From Eutrophocola salsuginis (GTDB lineage: Bacteria; Pseudomonadota; Gammaproteobacteria; Pseudomonadales; Pseudohongiellaceae), in assembly GCA_038147195.1 (NCBI GenBank), contig JAYQTB010000004.1, positions 682,001-746,000 on the forward strand: 64,000 nucleotides of DNA. Reading direction: 5' to 3'. Of the stretch, positions 18,880 through 29,201 are shown piece after piece. The stretch's first letter is position 1; every line of letters begins with the position of its first letter. The translations under genes and the position numbers were made by a program. Below the pieces are notes generated by a model, which had not been told where the DNA came from, searched no databases, and worked only from the letters and a program-made list of their open reading frames with translations.

Positions 18880-19902
18880 ATGACGATGTCCCGACAGGAC
18901 TGGCCCTGCGCCCTGGGCCTGCCCAGATTGCCGGCAGTATTAAGGCAGCAGCCTGAAGATTTCCGGGTCGAGGAACTCCTTGGCTTCGAGCCCGACGGGG
19001 CGGGGGAGCACTTGTGGCTGCAAGTGGAAAAGACCGGCGTCAACACGAACGATGTCGCCAGGACCCTGGCCCGGCTTGCCGGTGTGAAGGAGCGTGACAT
19101 CGGTTATGCAGGGCTCAAGGATAAACAGGCGGTTGCGATACAGTGGTTCAGCCTCCCGGTTGCCGAATCGATAACTGCGGATCCGGGAAGCGGCATTCGC
19201 TTACTGCGGCAGGAGCGGAATTCGCGCAAGCTGCGCCGGGGCAGTCATCGCGGCAACCGGTTCAGGATCACGTTGCGCGAAGTACAAACCGCGTATGCCG
19301 ACCTGGCCAAATGGACAGCACTGGTGAGCCAGGCGGGGGTGCCGAATTATTTCGGTCCGCAGCGTTTCGGTTTCGACGGCGGCAACCTCGACAAAGCCGG
19401 TCGTTATTTTGCCGGCGACTTACAACGGGTGCCGCGTCACCAGCGCGGCCTGTATCTCTCGGCGGCGCGCGCCTGGCTGTTCAACAGGGTGCTGGCCGGG
19501 CGCGTGCAGCAGGGAAACTGGAACCGGATTTTGCCGGGTGAGGTCGTGGCCCTGGACGGATCAAACAGTGTGTTTCGTGCCGATCCGTCTGATAACGGGT
19601 TGCGGGCACGACTGGCGGAAGGCGATATCCACCCGACGGGGCCCCTGTGGGGCAAGGGTGACCTGGCCACGGGGGGTGAGGTGAAAATGCTGGAAGCAGC
19701 CGTTGTCGAACAGCATGCGGATTTTGCCGCAGGCCTGGTCAAGGCAGGTCTGGACCAGGAACGCCGGCCCCTGCGGATCATGCCCTGCCAGTTGGTGATG
19801 AACCCTGCTGGACCGGATGCGGTAATGATAGAATTCAGCCTGCCTCGCGGCGCCTTTGCCACGAGCGTGCTGCGGGAAATGGTGATTGCAGTCGGCTTAT
19901 GA
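18880..19902 (+). CDS. truD: tRNA pseudouridine(13) synthase TruD
   Basis: Isomerises U13 of tRNA-Glu to pseudouridine. The catalytic Asp lies in the family motif GYAGLKDKQA. Other blocks are QPEDFRVEE, NYFGPQRFG, the TRUD insertion region around GEVVALDGSNSVF, and the ending FSLPRGAFATSVLREM. Length is 340 residues. The start used is ATG 18880; an ATG two codons later is equally plausible. The 3' end overlaps surE. Confidence 0.94.
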   Translation: MTMSRQDWPCALGLPRLPAVLRQQPEDFRVEELLGFEPDGAGEHLWLQVEKTGVNTNDVARTLARLAGVKERDIGYAGLKDKQAVAIQWFSLPVAESITADPGSGIRLLRQERNSRKLRRGSHRGNRFRITLREVQTAYADLAKWTALVSQAGVPNYFGPQRFGFDGGNLDKAGRYFAGDLQRVPRHQRGLYLSAARAWLFNRVLAGRVQQGNWNRILPGEVVALDGSNSVFRADPSDNGLRARLAEGDIHPTGPLWGKGDLATGGEVKMLEAAVVEQHADFAAGLVKAGLDQERRPLRIMPCQLVMNPAGPDAVMIEFSLPRGAFATSVLREMVIAVGL

Positions 19903-20693
19903 GTATCCTCCTTTCCAATGATGACGGGGTTCGTGCACCCGGATTGACGGCGCTGGCCAGCGCCCTGGCCGAGTACGCCGAACTACAGGTCATCGCACCC
20001 ACCTATGACCGCTCGGGCGTCAGCAACTGCCTTACCCTGGATCGCCCCCTGCATGTCGAAAAACTGAGCAACCATTACATCGGCGTTGACGGTACGCCCA
20101 CTGACTGCATTCATCTGGGCACATCGGGTTTGTACTGTCCGGTCCCGCAAAGAGTCATCTCCGGTATCAATTACGGCGCCAACATGGGTGATGACGTCCT
20201 CTATTCCGGCACCGTGGCCGCAGCCATGGAAGGGCGCTTCCTGGAAAAAACGGCCATTGCCGTATCGCTGGCCACCGACAAGGGGCGTGAAGCCAACGTG
20301 GATTTTGCCACCGCCGCGCAGATTTTTGTCACGCTGTACCCCTGGCTCGACAGTCTCGAGCTGCCCGAAGCCACGGTGCTGAACGTCAATATTCCGGATC
20401 TGCAGGCACACGCGATCCAGGGTGTGAAATTTACCACCCTGGGACGCCGGCTGAAGAGCGAGAATCCTGTGCGCACGGAAAACCCCCGCGGCAAGACCGT
20501 GTACTGGATCGGACGTGCCGGCGGCCCGGTGGAAAACCGGCCGGGCACGGATTTCTATGAAGTGGCCAGCGGTTATATTTCGATTACGCCCATCCATGCC
20601 GACATGACCCAGGAACGGGCGCTGGCGGCCCTGTCCTCAAAAGACACGGGCGACGTGGCGGCAAGCATTGCGAAACTGAACCCGGGGAGATAA
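19899..20693 (+). CDS. surE: 5'-nucleotidase SurE
   Basis: Metal-dependent nucleoside monophosphatase linked to stationary-phase survival. The N terminus MSILLSNDDGVRAPG holds the paired metal-binding Asp residues. APTYDRSGVSN, GTPTDCIHLG and SGINYGANMGDDVLYSGTVA are family hallmarks. The length of 264 residues is normal. It overlaps truD by four bases and precedes pcm, the usual survival-gene order. Confidence 0.95.
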   Translation: MSILLSNDDGVRAPGLTALASALAEYAELQVIAPTYDRSGVSNCLTLDRPLHVEKLSNHYIGVDGTPTDCIHLGTSGLYCPVPQRVISGINYGANMGDDVLYSGTVAAAMEGRFLEKTAIAVSLATDKGREANVDFATAAQIFVTLYPWLDSLELPEATVLNVNIPDLQAHAIQGVKFTTLGRRLKSENPVRTENPRGKTVYWIGRAGGPVENRPGTDFYEVASGYISITPIHADMTQERALAALSSKDTGDVAASIAKLNPGR

Positions 20694-20729
20694 GCGAATT
20701 TGAATTCGATCAGGCATGAAGGCATCGGC

Positions 20730-21368
20730 ATGACGTCGCTGCGCACCCGCGAGCGGCTGGTCACCCGGCTCATCGAACAGGGGATCCAGCGCATCGATGT
20801 GCTGGAAGCCATCCGTACGACGCCCCGGCACCTGTTCATCGATGAGGCGCTCGCCCACCGGGCCTACGAGGATGTGGCGCTGCCGATCGGCTACAACCAG
20901 ACTATCAGTCAGCCCTATATCGTGGCGCGCATGACTGAAGCCATCCTCAATGGCGCCCCTGATGACGCAGTCGTACTCGAGATCGGCACCGGCTGCGGTT
21001 ACCAGACCGCCATCCTGGCGGGCTCGGTCAAGCATGTGTACAGCATCGAGCGCGTCCGGCCGCTGCTGGAACGCACACGCAACCGCCTGCGCGAACAGAA
21101 GATACGCAACGTCAGTGTCAAGTGCGGCGATGGCAACCTGGGCTGGCCCCAGCATGCGCCCTACGACTGCATCATTACCACCTGCGCCGCCTCGGAGGTG
21201 CCGCCGCCACTGCTGGAGCAATTGAAGGAAGGCGGTGTGCTGGTCATTCCGGTGGGTGGCCGCGACCAGCAGAAACTCAAGCTGTATCGAAAGACCGACG
21301 GCGAGGTCAGCGCGCAAACCCTCGAGGCCGTCCGCTTCGTGCCCCTCTTGGGCGGCGTGGAGAATTAG
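20730..21368 (+). CDS. pcm: protein-L-isoaspartate O-methyltransferase
   Basis: Repairs isoaspartyl residues using S-adenosylmethionine. ATG 20730 is chosen over TTG 20700 because GAAGG lies upstream and the product length (212 residues) then matches the family. SAM-binding motif I is LEIGTGCGYQTAILA. PRHLFIDEALAHRAYED and ITTCAASEVPPPLLEQL are family blocks. Confidence 0.93.
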   Translation: MTSLRTRERLVTRLIEQGIQRIDVLEAIRTTPRHLFIDEALAHRAYEDVALPIGYNQTISQPYIVARMTEAILNGAPDDAVVLEIGTGCGYQTAILAGSVKHVYSIERVRPLLERTRNRLREQKIRNVSVKCGDGNLGWPQHAPYDCIITTCAASEVPPPLLEQLKEGGVLVIPVGGRDQQKLKLYRKTDGEVSAQTLEAVRFVPLLGGVEN

Positions 21369-21393
21369 CGGCCTGGCGCGGTCCAATACTGTC

Positions 21394-22347
21394 ATGACCA
21401 TCAATCGCCACACCATCATATTGTTCCTCAAGGGCATGGCCATGGGTGCGGCCGATTCCGTACCCGGCGTTTCCGGGGGCACCGTTGCCCTGATCACCAA
21501 TATCTACGAAGAACTGGTGGATGCCAGCAAGTCGCTGGGCTGGCATGTGCTGGTCGTCTGGAAGCATGAGGGATTTCTGGCGGCCTGGCGCTATATCAAC
21601 GGCCGGTTCCTGCTCACTCTGGGTACCGGCATCCTGACGTCGCTGTTGTTGTTCGGCAATCTCGTCCTCTCCCTGATGGACAGTTCTCTGCCATATCTGC
21701 TGGCCTTTTTTGCGGGACTGGTCATGGCGTCCATCCGCTATGTCGCCATGGGTGTCTCCGGGTGGAACATGCAGCGCTGGGTGCTGCTCGTTGCGGGTGC
21801 CGTTTTTGCCATTGCGATGGCCTTCTTGCCATTGCGTGAAAGCGGGGGCGGGCTGGTGTATTACTTCTTTTGCGGTGCCATCGCCATCTGCGCCATGATC
21901 CTGCCCGGCATATCCGGCGCCTTCATCCTGCTGCTGCTTGGCGCCTATGCGCCCGTGCTGGAGGCATTAACCAGTTTCGACGTACCGGTTATCGTGATAT
22001 TTGGGGCGGGGTGCCTGAGCGGACTGATGCTGTTTACACGCCTTCTGTCATGGTTGCTCCATCATCACCACGAAAACACGCTGGCCGTCCTGACCGGGAT
22101 GCTGGCGGGTTCGCTCTACCTGCTGTGGCCCTGGCGTGTGGCCGTCGACGTCTCACTGGAAGGTTTCGATTTCACGCGCTACCAGCATGTATTGCCGGAC
22201 ACGTATCTCGCGGCAACCGGGCAGGGGTTCTCCCCACCGGCCTGTACCGGACTGGTCGTGTTTGGAGTGGTACTCGTCTTGTTCCTGGAAACGTTGGCAG
22301 GCAACAATAACCCCGAGAAATCCTCAATCACTGATCCCTCGCCATGA
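21394..22347 (+). CDS. popT: DUF368 membrane protein, undecaprenyl-phosphate translocase (PopT family)
   Basis: Polytopic membrane protein of 317 residues with roughly eight to nine hydrophobic segments. The family hallmark is the N-terminal FLKGMAMGAADSVPGVSGGT, with a second related re-entrant motif, ILPGISGAFILLLLGAY, in the middle. DUF368 proteins have been shown to recycle undecaprenyl phosphate across the cytoplasmic membrane, which would serve both peptidoglycan and the glycan locus in this window. ATG 21394 is taken as start because the upstream extension of the frame overlaps pcm and has no membrane character. It overlaps nlpD by four bases. The symbol rests on family membership only. 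Confidence 0.85.
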   Translation: MTINRHTIILFLKGMAMGAADSVPGVSGGTVALITNIYEELVDASKSLGWHVLVVWKHEGFLAAWRYINGRFLLTLGTGILTSLLLFGNLVLSLMDSSLPYLLAFFAGLVMASIRYVAMGVSGWNMQRWVLLVAGAVFAIAMAFLPLRESGGGLVYYFFCGAIAICAMILPGISGAFILLLLGAYAPVLEALTSFDVPVIVIFGAGCLSGLMLFTRLLSWLLHHHHENTLAVLTGMLAGSLYLLWPWRVAVDVSLEGFDFTRYQHVLPDTYLAATGQGFSPPACTGLVVFGVVLVLFLETLAGNNNPEKSSITDPSP

Positions 22348-23174
22348 CGCGCACTGCCCCCATCGTCCTGCTTGGCCTGGTCATCGCCCTGACGGGATGC
22401 TTCAGCGCCTACCAGTCGCCGGTGGCGGAGATCGACGAGCCGCGCTTCCTGGATTCGGACCGCATTCATCGCGTCAACGCCGGTGAAACCCTGTACGCCG
22501 TGGCGTGGATCTACGACCTCGACTTCATGCATATCGCCAGGGCGAACGGTCTGTCTTCTCCCTACACGATTATTCCCGGCCAGATTCTCAACGTGGATCC
22601 ACGGGCGCGCCCGCTGGCCACGACCACCCCGGCGGGCCCAGGCCAGGCCGTTGCGACGCCCACAAGGCAACAGCCCGCATTGACGCGCCAGTCCCTCCCG
22701 TCCGGCTCCTCCACTTCGCCGTCCCCCCGATCGGGCCAGTCGGCACCGACGCCTGCTCCTGCGCCAGTACCGGCGAACCCGGTCCAGATCCAGCAGGGGC
22801 CAATCAACTGGGACTGGCCGTACCGCGGCACTCTCGTCGGGCGCTTCGATGCGGCGGGCGTGGAAAGCAAGGGCATCGATATCGCCGGCCGCAAGGGGGA
22901 TGCGATCCTGGCCGCTGCGGACGGGGAGGTGGTCTATGCGGGTAGCGGATTGTTGCGCTACGGGGAACTGCTCATCATCAAGCATAACGATTTGTTCCTG
23001 AGCGCCTATGCCCACAACGATGCACTCCTGGTCAGGGAAGGGGAGCGTGTAACCCGCGGGCAGAAGATTGCGGAGCTGGGTTCCACGGGCGTGGACAGGG
23101 ATATGCTGCACTTCGAGATCCGCCAGGAAGGCCAGTCCGTGGATCCCCTGACATACCTCCCACCCGGTTCCTGA
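22344..23174 (+). CDS. nlpD: NlpD-like LysM/M23 lipoprotein
   Basis: Outer-membrane lipoprotein that activates division amidases. The N terminus has a lipoprotein signal ending LTGC (Cys at residue 19). A LysM peptidoglycan-binding domain follows (about residues 35-85, with HRVNAGETLYAVAW and IIPGQIL), then a Pro/Thr-rich linker (about 90-150) and a C-terminal LytM/M23 domain. The first zinc ligand of M23 peptidases is absent (SKGIDIAG where active enzymes have His), which fits a non-catalytic amidase activator. Length is 276 residues. It lies directly upstream of the broken rpoS, the standard pairing; the rpoS promoter often lies inside nlpD. Confidence 0.93.
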   Translation: MTRTAPIVLLGLVIALTGCFSAYQSPVAEIDEPRFLDSDRIHRVNAGETLYAVAWIYDLDFMHIARANGLSSPYTIIPGQILNVDPRARPLATTTPAGPGQAVATPTRQQPALTRQSLPSGSSTSPSPRSGQSAPTPAPAPVPANPVQIQQGPINWDWPYRGTLVGRFDAAGVESKGIDIAGRKGDAILAAADGEVVYAGSGLLRYGELLIIKHNDLFLSAYAHNDALLVREGERVTRGQKIAELGSTGVDRDMLHFEIRQEGQSVDPLTYLPPGS

Positions 23175-23295
23175 GCAGCGGGTCGACAGCCGCCGGAGTT
23201 GGTGTATACTGAGCCCCAGGCCCCAGATTTGCGGAAGGTATTAAAAGAATACATGTTCCACTAAACCTGTTTGCGATATTTAAAAGGATTTGAAT

Positions 23296-24208
23296 ATGCG
23301 TAATGGCAAACCCATCGCGTTAATTCCCGTTATTACTCTCCCTGCGAATTCCAGTGCCGGTCCGGCTGCGGACAGCACCACCTTGTACCTGAATGATATC
23401 GGCTGCAAGCGCCTCCTCAACACCGAGGAGGAGATGGTATTGGCGCGTCGCGTGGCTTCCGGCGACAGGGCCAACAAGAACCGGATGATCGAAGCCAACC
23501 TGCGCCTGGTCGTCACCATTGCCAAGCGATACCAGAAAGGTGGACTCGGGCTGCTCGACCTGATCGAGGAAGCCAATCTCGGGCTCATCCGGGCAGTGGA
23601 AAAATTCGACCCGGAACTCGGCTATCGTTTTTCCACCTATGCAACCTAGTGGATCAAGCAGAACATCGACCGCGCATTGATGAACCATACCCGGACCATA
23701 CGCCTGCCTATCCACGTGATGAAGGAACTCAATGCCTGCCTGAAGGTGACCGGTGAACTGGCCGAGGAACTCGACCGCCTGCCCACGGAGAGAAATAGCC
23801 AAACGTTGGCCCAAGCCCGAGAAAAAGATTCGCTAACTGCTGCGCCATGATGCGTAAACCAGTGCAGCGGACAACAATATCAGCGGTATCGGCGAAGGCA
23901 CGGATATGTCACTGCTGGAAGTGCTGCCGGATAAGGCAGACAGTGACCCGGCCATTTTTTACCAGGAACAGAACATGCTGCAGCACTTGGAGGCATGGCT
24001 CGAGCGGCTCACACCGAAGGAGGCCGATATCCTCGCGCGCCGCTTCGGCTTGCGGGGACATGAAGCGGTGACATTGGAAGAAGTCGGCGGGGAGATCGGC
24101 CTGACCCGGGAACGGGTCAGGCAAATCCAGATAGAGGCGTTGAAAAAATTGCGGCAGATGATCGAGCAGGAAGGGCTCAGCCTGGAAGCGATGACCAGGA
24201 TAGACTAA
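23296..24208 (+). pseudogene. rpoS: stationary-phase sigma factor RpoS, multiply disrupted
   Basis: Stress sigma factor of the sigma-70 family in its canonical place between nlpD and fdxA/mutS. AAGGA precedes ATG 23296. Region 1.2-2.4 is well preserved (TLYLNDIG, IEANLRLVV, LLDLIEEANLGLIRAVEKFDPE, FSTYAT). The first Trp codon of the usual YATWW is TAG (23647-23649). The frame continues with IKQNIDRALMNHTRTIRLPIHV until about 23791, where one GA unit of a GAGAGA run appears lost. In the next frame TAA codons stand at 23834 and 23855, after which region 3-4 (LEEVGGEIGLTRERVRQIQ) is intact to the stop at 24208. Three stops plus a two-base deletion make a functional product very unlikely unless the sequence is wrong. 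Confidence 0.9.
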
Positions 24209-24242
24209 CGTTCAGTATTTACCAGGTCTTATACAAACACGT

Positions 24243-24572
24243 TTACCAGTCCTTCTGCAGGTGCTCGCGCTTGCCGGGCTTGTTGGCCCATTCCTCGGCG
24301 TCGGGCAGGGCGTCCTTCATCTCAGTGATGACTTCCCACTTCTCGCTTAATTCAGCGTTAAGTTGCAGGAAATCCTTCTGGTCATCGGGCAACTCGTCAT
24401 CGGCATAGATGGCGTCGACGGGACATTCCGGCTCGCACAGCGCACAGTCGATACACTCGTCCGGGTTGATGACCAGCATATTCGGGCCTTCATAGAAACA
24501 GTCGACCGGGCAAACTTCCACACAGTCAGTGTGCTTGCATTTGATACAGTTTTCGCCAACAACAAAGGTCAT
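24243..24572 (-). CDS. fdxA: 7Fe ferredoxin FdxA
   Basis: Small electron carrier with one 3Fe-4S and one 4Fe-4S cluster. The 109-residue product starts MTFVVGENCIKCKHTDCVEVCP and continues with DECIDCALCEPECPVDAIY. The Cys spacing fits the Azotobacter-type 7Fe/8Fe ferredoxin with its long C-terminal helix extension. It lies on the minus strand, convergent with rpoS and downstream of mutS, as in many Gammaproteobacteria. Confidence 0.94.
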   Translation of the reverse strand: MTFVVGENCIKCKHTDCVEVCPVDCFYEGPNMLVINPDECIDCALCEPECPVDAIYADDELPDDQKDFLQLNAELSEKWEVITEMKDALPDAEEWANKPGKREHLQKDW

Positions 24573-24616
24573 CGTATACCCCCGATAAGCCTCGGACCCA
24601 AGCGGTCCTGAAATGG

Positions 24617-24648
24617 AACAAAAGCGCCATTCTACTCAAGGGTGGCGC
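24617..24648 (-). terminator. intrinsic terminator after mutS
   Basis: Read on the minus strand, GCGCCA (24648-24643) pairs with TGGCGC (24629-24624), possibly extended by two G-T pairs, with a loop of about 10-13 bases. TTTTGTT follows immediately (24623-24617). It lies between the mutS stop and the fdxA start, so it should end mutS transcripts and separate the two genes. Confidence 0.6.
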
Positions 24649-24663
24649 GTGTGACAATCAAGC

Positions 24664-27282
24664 TCAATCCCCGGAATCCAGCAGTTCCCGCAGCCTGTAG
24701 AGCATGTCCAGGGCCTGTTTCGGTGACAGGTCATCGGGCCGGATTTCGGCCAGCATGTCCAGGGCCGGGCTGCGGATTAGTTCGGCGAACAATTCGGCCT
24801 GTGACGAGGCGCCGGGAGCCCCAGTCTTGACCTGGCGATCGTCCTGCTCCAGTTGCCCGAGTTTGCGCCGGGCCCGGGCGATAACCTCGGGCGGGATACC
24901 GGCGAGCTGGGCCACCTGCAACCCGTAGCTCTGGTTGGCAGGGCCGGGCTCCACCGCATGCAGGAAAACTATCCCCTTGTCGTGCTCGGTGGCGTTGAGG
25001 TGCACGTTGCGGATGCCGGGGTAGAGGTCGGGCAGGGCCGTGAGCTCGAAATAGTGGGTGGCGAACAGGGTATACGCCTTGATCTCGGCGGCGATGTACA
25101 CGGCGCTGGCCCAGGCGAGGGACAGGCCGTCGAACGTGCTGGTGCCGCGGCCGATCTCGTCCATCAGGACCAGGCTGCTGGACGTGGCGTTGTGCAGGAT
25201 GTTCGCCGTTTCCGTCATTTCCACCATGAAGGTCGAGCGGCCACCGGCCAGGTCGTCCGAGGAACCGATGCGGGTGAAGATGCGGTCGACCGGTCCGATG
25301 CATGCCGCGGCCGCCGGAATGAAGCAGCCGGTGTGGGCCAGCAGCACGATCAGGGCCGTCTGCCGCATGTAGGTGGATTTGCCACCCATGTTCGGGCCGG
25401 TGATGATCAGCATCGTGTTGCCGTCATCGAGGCTGATGTCGTTGGCGACGAAGGTTTCCTCCATGACGTGCTCGACGACCGGGTGCCGGCCCTGGGTGAT
25501 GCTTATGCCGGGCTTGTCGGCCAGTTCAGGGCAGCTCAAGTTGAGTGCATTGGCGCGTTCGGCAAAATTGGCCAGTACGTCCAGTTCGCTCAGGGCAAAG
25601 GCGGTTTGTTGTAGCGCCGGCAGGTCGGTGGCGATGGTTTCCAGGAGATCGTCGTAAAGCTGTTTTTCCCGGGCCAGGGCCTTGGTACGGGCGGTCAGTA
25701 CTTTTTCCTCGAATTCCTTCAACTGCGGTGTGATGAAGCGCTCGGCATTCTTGAGAGTCTGGCGACGAATGTAATCACCGGGCACATCTTCCGATTGCAG
25801 GCGGCTGATCTCGATGTAGTAACCATGTACGCGGTTATAGCCGACCTTGAGGGTGGAGAAGCCGGTACGCGCCTTTTCCTCGGTTTCCAGTTTCGTCAGG
25901 AAGTCGCCGGCATTGGTACTCAATTGGCGCAGTTCATCGAGCTCGGCATCGAAGCCGTCAGCAATGACGCCGCCCTCTCGGATGACGACTGGCGGATTCT
26001 CGAAGACGGCCCGCACCAGCAGGTCGGCGAGTTCGGGATAGGGCTGTATGTTTCCGGCAAGTGCCTGCAAACGGGGTGCATCAATGGATGCTACAGCCTT
26101 GGACAGGTTTGGCAGCAGGGCCAGGGCTTCACGCAGGTGGGCAAGGTCGCGCGGACGGCCGCTGCGCAGGGCGATGCGGGACAGAATCCTTTCCATGTCC
26201 CCGACGGACTTGAGCGAGTCGTGTAGGTTTTCAAAACGGTAATCGGTGATCAGCGCCGACACGGCATTTTGGCGCTGGCGGATTTCGCCGTGGTCGCGCA
26301 CCGGCCGGTGCAGCCAGCGCGCCAGGAGCCGTGTGCCCATGGGCGTGGCACAGCGTGACAGGATGCTGAGCAGGGTGTTGTCGCTGCCACCTGCCAGGTT
26401 GCGGTCGATCTCCAGGTTGCGACGGCTGATGCTGTCCAGCACCAGGCTGTCGGTAAGCTGCTCAACACGTAGGGACCGGATATGCGGCAACTCGGCCTGC
26501 TGGGTTTCCCGGGCGTAAGCCAGCAGGCATCCTGCAGCCTGTATAGCGGTGTCCATGTTGGCACAACCGAAGCCTTCCATGGAGTCGGTAGCAAACTGCT
26601 TGCACAGTGTTCTGGTGGCGGAATCGAGGTCGAATTCCCACCCGGGCCTCTGCCGTAAACCGCGATGCCTGGCCAGGTCTGCGGGTAACTCCAGAGCGTC
26701 GGGCGCCAGTATCTCGGCAGGCCCGATGCGGTGGACTTCACTGGACAGCGCTGTTGCATCAGGTACTTCCAGGATGAAGAAGCGGCCGCTCGAGATGTCG
26801 AGAGTGGCGATACCGAATTGCTTGCCGTCGCCGAAAATGGCAAGCAGGAGGTTGTCGCTGGTTTCGGTGAGCAACGCATCGTCGCTCAGCGTTCCCGGTG
26901 TGATCAGGCGCACCACTTTGCGTTCCACCGGGCCCTTGCTCGTGGCCGGGTCACCGATTTGTTCGCAAACGGCGACGGACACTCCTGCATCCACCAGCTT
27001 GGCCAGGTAGCGATCGGCGGCATGGAAGGGGATACCGCACATGGGAATCGGTGTACCGGCGGACTTGCCGCGGGCGGTTAGGGTGATGTCGAGGAGCTTC
27101 GAGGCCTTTTCCGCGTCCCGGTAAAACAGTTCGTAGAAATCCCCCATGCGATAGAACAACAGCTCATCCGGATGCTCAGCCTTGACTTTGAGGTACTGCT
27201 GCATCATGGGAGTGTGCTGGGTGTAGGACTGGCTCAAAGGGCTGGCTCGAATACTGCTGGAATGATGGTTTTTATTGAGCAA
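24664..27282 (-). CDS. mutS: DNA mismatch repair ATPase MutS
   Basis: Recognises base mismatches and recruits MutL. The 872-residue product contains HTPMMQQYL, the mismatch-wedge Phe-x-Glu in RMGDFYELF, the lever and clamp domains, Walker A in GPNMGGKSTYMRQTA, Walker B in LVLMDEIGRGTSTFDG and the helix-turn-helix end. The only starts ahead of the conserved N terminus are TTG codons. TTG 27282 is used, and TTG 27240 is a credible alternative that gives an N terminus nearer the E. coli length. Neither has a clear ribosome-binding site. Confidence 0.95.
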   Translation of the reverse strand: MLNKNHHSSSIRASPLSQSYTQHTPMMQQYLKVKAEHPDELLFYRMGDFYELFYRDAEKASKLLDITLTARGKSAGTPIPMCGIPFHAADRYLAKLVDAGVSVAVCEQIGDPATSKGPVERKVVRLITPGTLSDDALLTETSDNLLLAIFGDGKQFGIATLDISSGRFFILEVPDATALSSEVHRIGPAEILAPDALELPADLARHRGLRQRPGWEFDLDSATRTLCKQFATDSMEGFGCANMDTAIQAAGCLLAYARETQQAELPHIRSLRVEQLTDSLVLDSISRRNLEIDRNLAGGSDNTLLSILSRCATPMGTRLLARWLHRPVRDHGEIRQRQNAVSALITDYRFENLHDSLKSVGDMERILSRIALRSGRPRDLAHLREALALLPNLSKAVASIDAPRLQALAGNIQPYPELADLLVRAVFENPPVVIREGGVIADGFDAELDELRQLSTNAGDFLTKLETEEKARTGFSTLKVGYNRVHGYYIEISRLQSEDVPGDYIRRQTLKNAERFITPQLKEFEEKVLTARTKALAREKQLYDDLLETIATDLPALQQTAFALSELDVLANFAERANALNLSCPELADKPGISITQGRHPVVEHVMEETFVANDISLDDGNTMLIITGPNMGGKSTYMRQTALIVLLAHTGCFIPAAAACIGPVDRIFTRIGSSDDLAGGRSTFMVEMTETANILHNATSSSLVLMDEIGRGTSTFDGLSLAWASAVYIAAEIKAYTLFATHYFELTALPDLYPGIRNVHLNATEHDKGIVFLHAVEPGPANQSYGLQVAQLAGIPPEVIARARRKLGQLEQDDRQVKTGAPGASSQAELFAELIRSPALDMLAEIRPDDLSPKQALDMLYRLRELLDSGD

Positions 27283-27505
27283 AAGATTCTACGTGATTAG
27301 GCCGGACGCCTCCAATTATTTGCGCCTGGGTGTCCCTGATCGGGTATTTCCGTATGGAAAAAAACGTGCTTTTCTGCTTTAATGAAGAGCCATCAAATTG
27401 CAGTGGATTCCGGCCCGTCCAGGGCCCCAAAATACCGACAGGCCAGTGCAATTTTCCGGTACGACACGCTTAAGAAAACACTTCAGAACAGGACCCTTTC
27501 CGGCA

Positions 27506-28594
<1,089 letters not shown>

Positions 28595-28632
28595 TCCCGG
28601 AGACTGGTCAGCCGACTGGGCTAACCCAATCC

Positions 28633-29100
28633 ATGAAAAAGCCCCGAGCGGACGAAAATACCCTCATCAGCGTGCGACGGGCGGCCATGAACCTGCTGGC
28701 CCGTCGCGAACAGTCCTTTGCGGAACTCCAGCAGAAGCTGGCCCAGAAATTCCCCGACCTGGACCGGGACAAGGTCATTCTGCCAGCCCTGCAGCGTCTG
28801 CGTGAAGAAAAGCTGCAATCGGATGCCAGGTTTCTCGAATCCTACGTGCGCTACCGAATGCATGCCGGCATGGGCCCGCTCAGGATCGACATGGAACTGG
28901 GAAAGAAGGGTGTCAACAGCAGCGAGGCCAGGGCGACGATCTACCATGAGGACAACAACTGGCCAGCCCTGTGCAGGGAGGCCATGGTAAAACGTTTTTC
29001 CGAAGCACCCCCGAAGGACATGGCGGAAAAACAGAAGCGCTACCGGTTCCTGCAGCAGCGGGGCTTCCACAGTGAACAGATACGGCAGGTGCTGGGTTAA
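28633..29100 (+). CDS. recX: RecA regulator RecX
   Basis: Small helical protein that binds RecA filaments and limits their activity. The 155-residue product shows the repeating three-helix pattern of the family: AMNLLARREQSFAELQQKL, then LESYVRYRMHAGMGPLRIDMEL, and a last repeat ending KRYRFLQQRGFHSEQIRQVL. It lies 38 bases after recA and is the last gene of the core block before base composition changes. Confidence 0.93.
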   Translation: MKKPRADENTLISVRRAAMNLLARREQSFAELQQKLAQKFPDLDRDKVILPALQRLREEKLQSDARFLESYVRYRMHAGMGPLRIDMELGKKGVNSSEARATIYHEDNNWPALCREAMVKRFSEAPPKDMAEKQKRYRFLQQRGFHSEQIRQVLG

Positions 29101-29201
29101 ACCGGGATTACTGACATCCCCTAAAATAATTATAAGCTATTAAAAAACATATAAAATAATGATGCTTGATGCCGCGCATCGGGCCTATAACGTTGATTCC
29201 T

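Noticed and set aside
23647..23649. TAG in rpoS as a recoded (read-through) codon
   Set aside because: The same gene also has a frame change and two TAA stops, which no single recoding event would explain; decay or sequence error is simpler.
24853..25614. 253-codon plus-strand open frame opposite mutS
   Set aside because: Antisense shadow of the MutS ATPase domain; its composition mirrors the mutS codons and there is no ribosome-binding site.
27283..27505. LexA box upstream of recA
   Set aside because: Reading the gap on both strands, I found no convincing CTG-N10-CAG site; the SOS operator may differ in this group or lie undetected.
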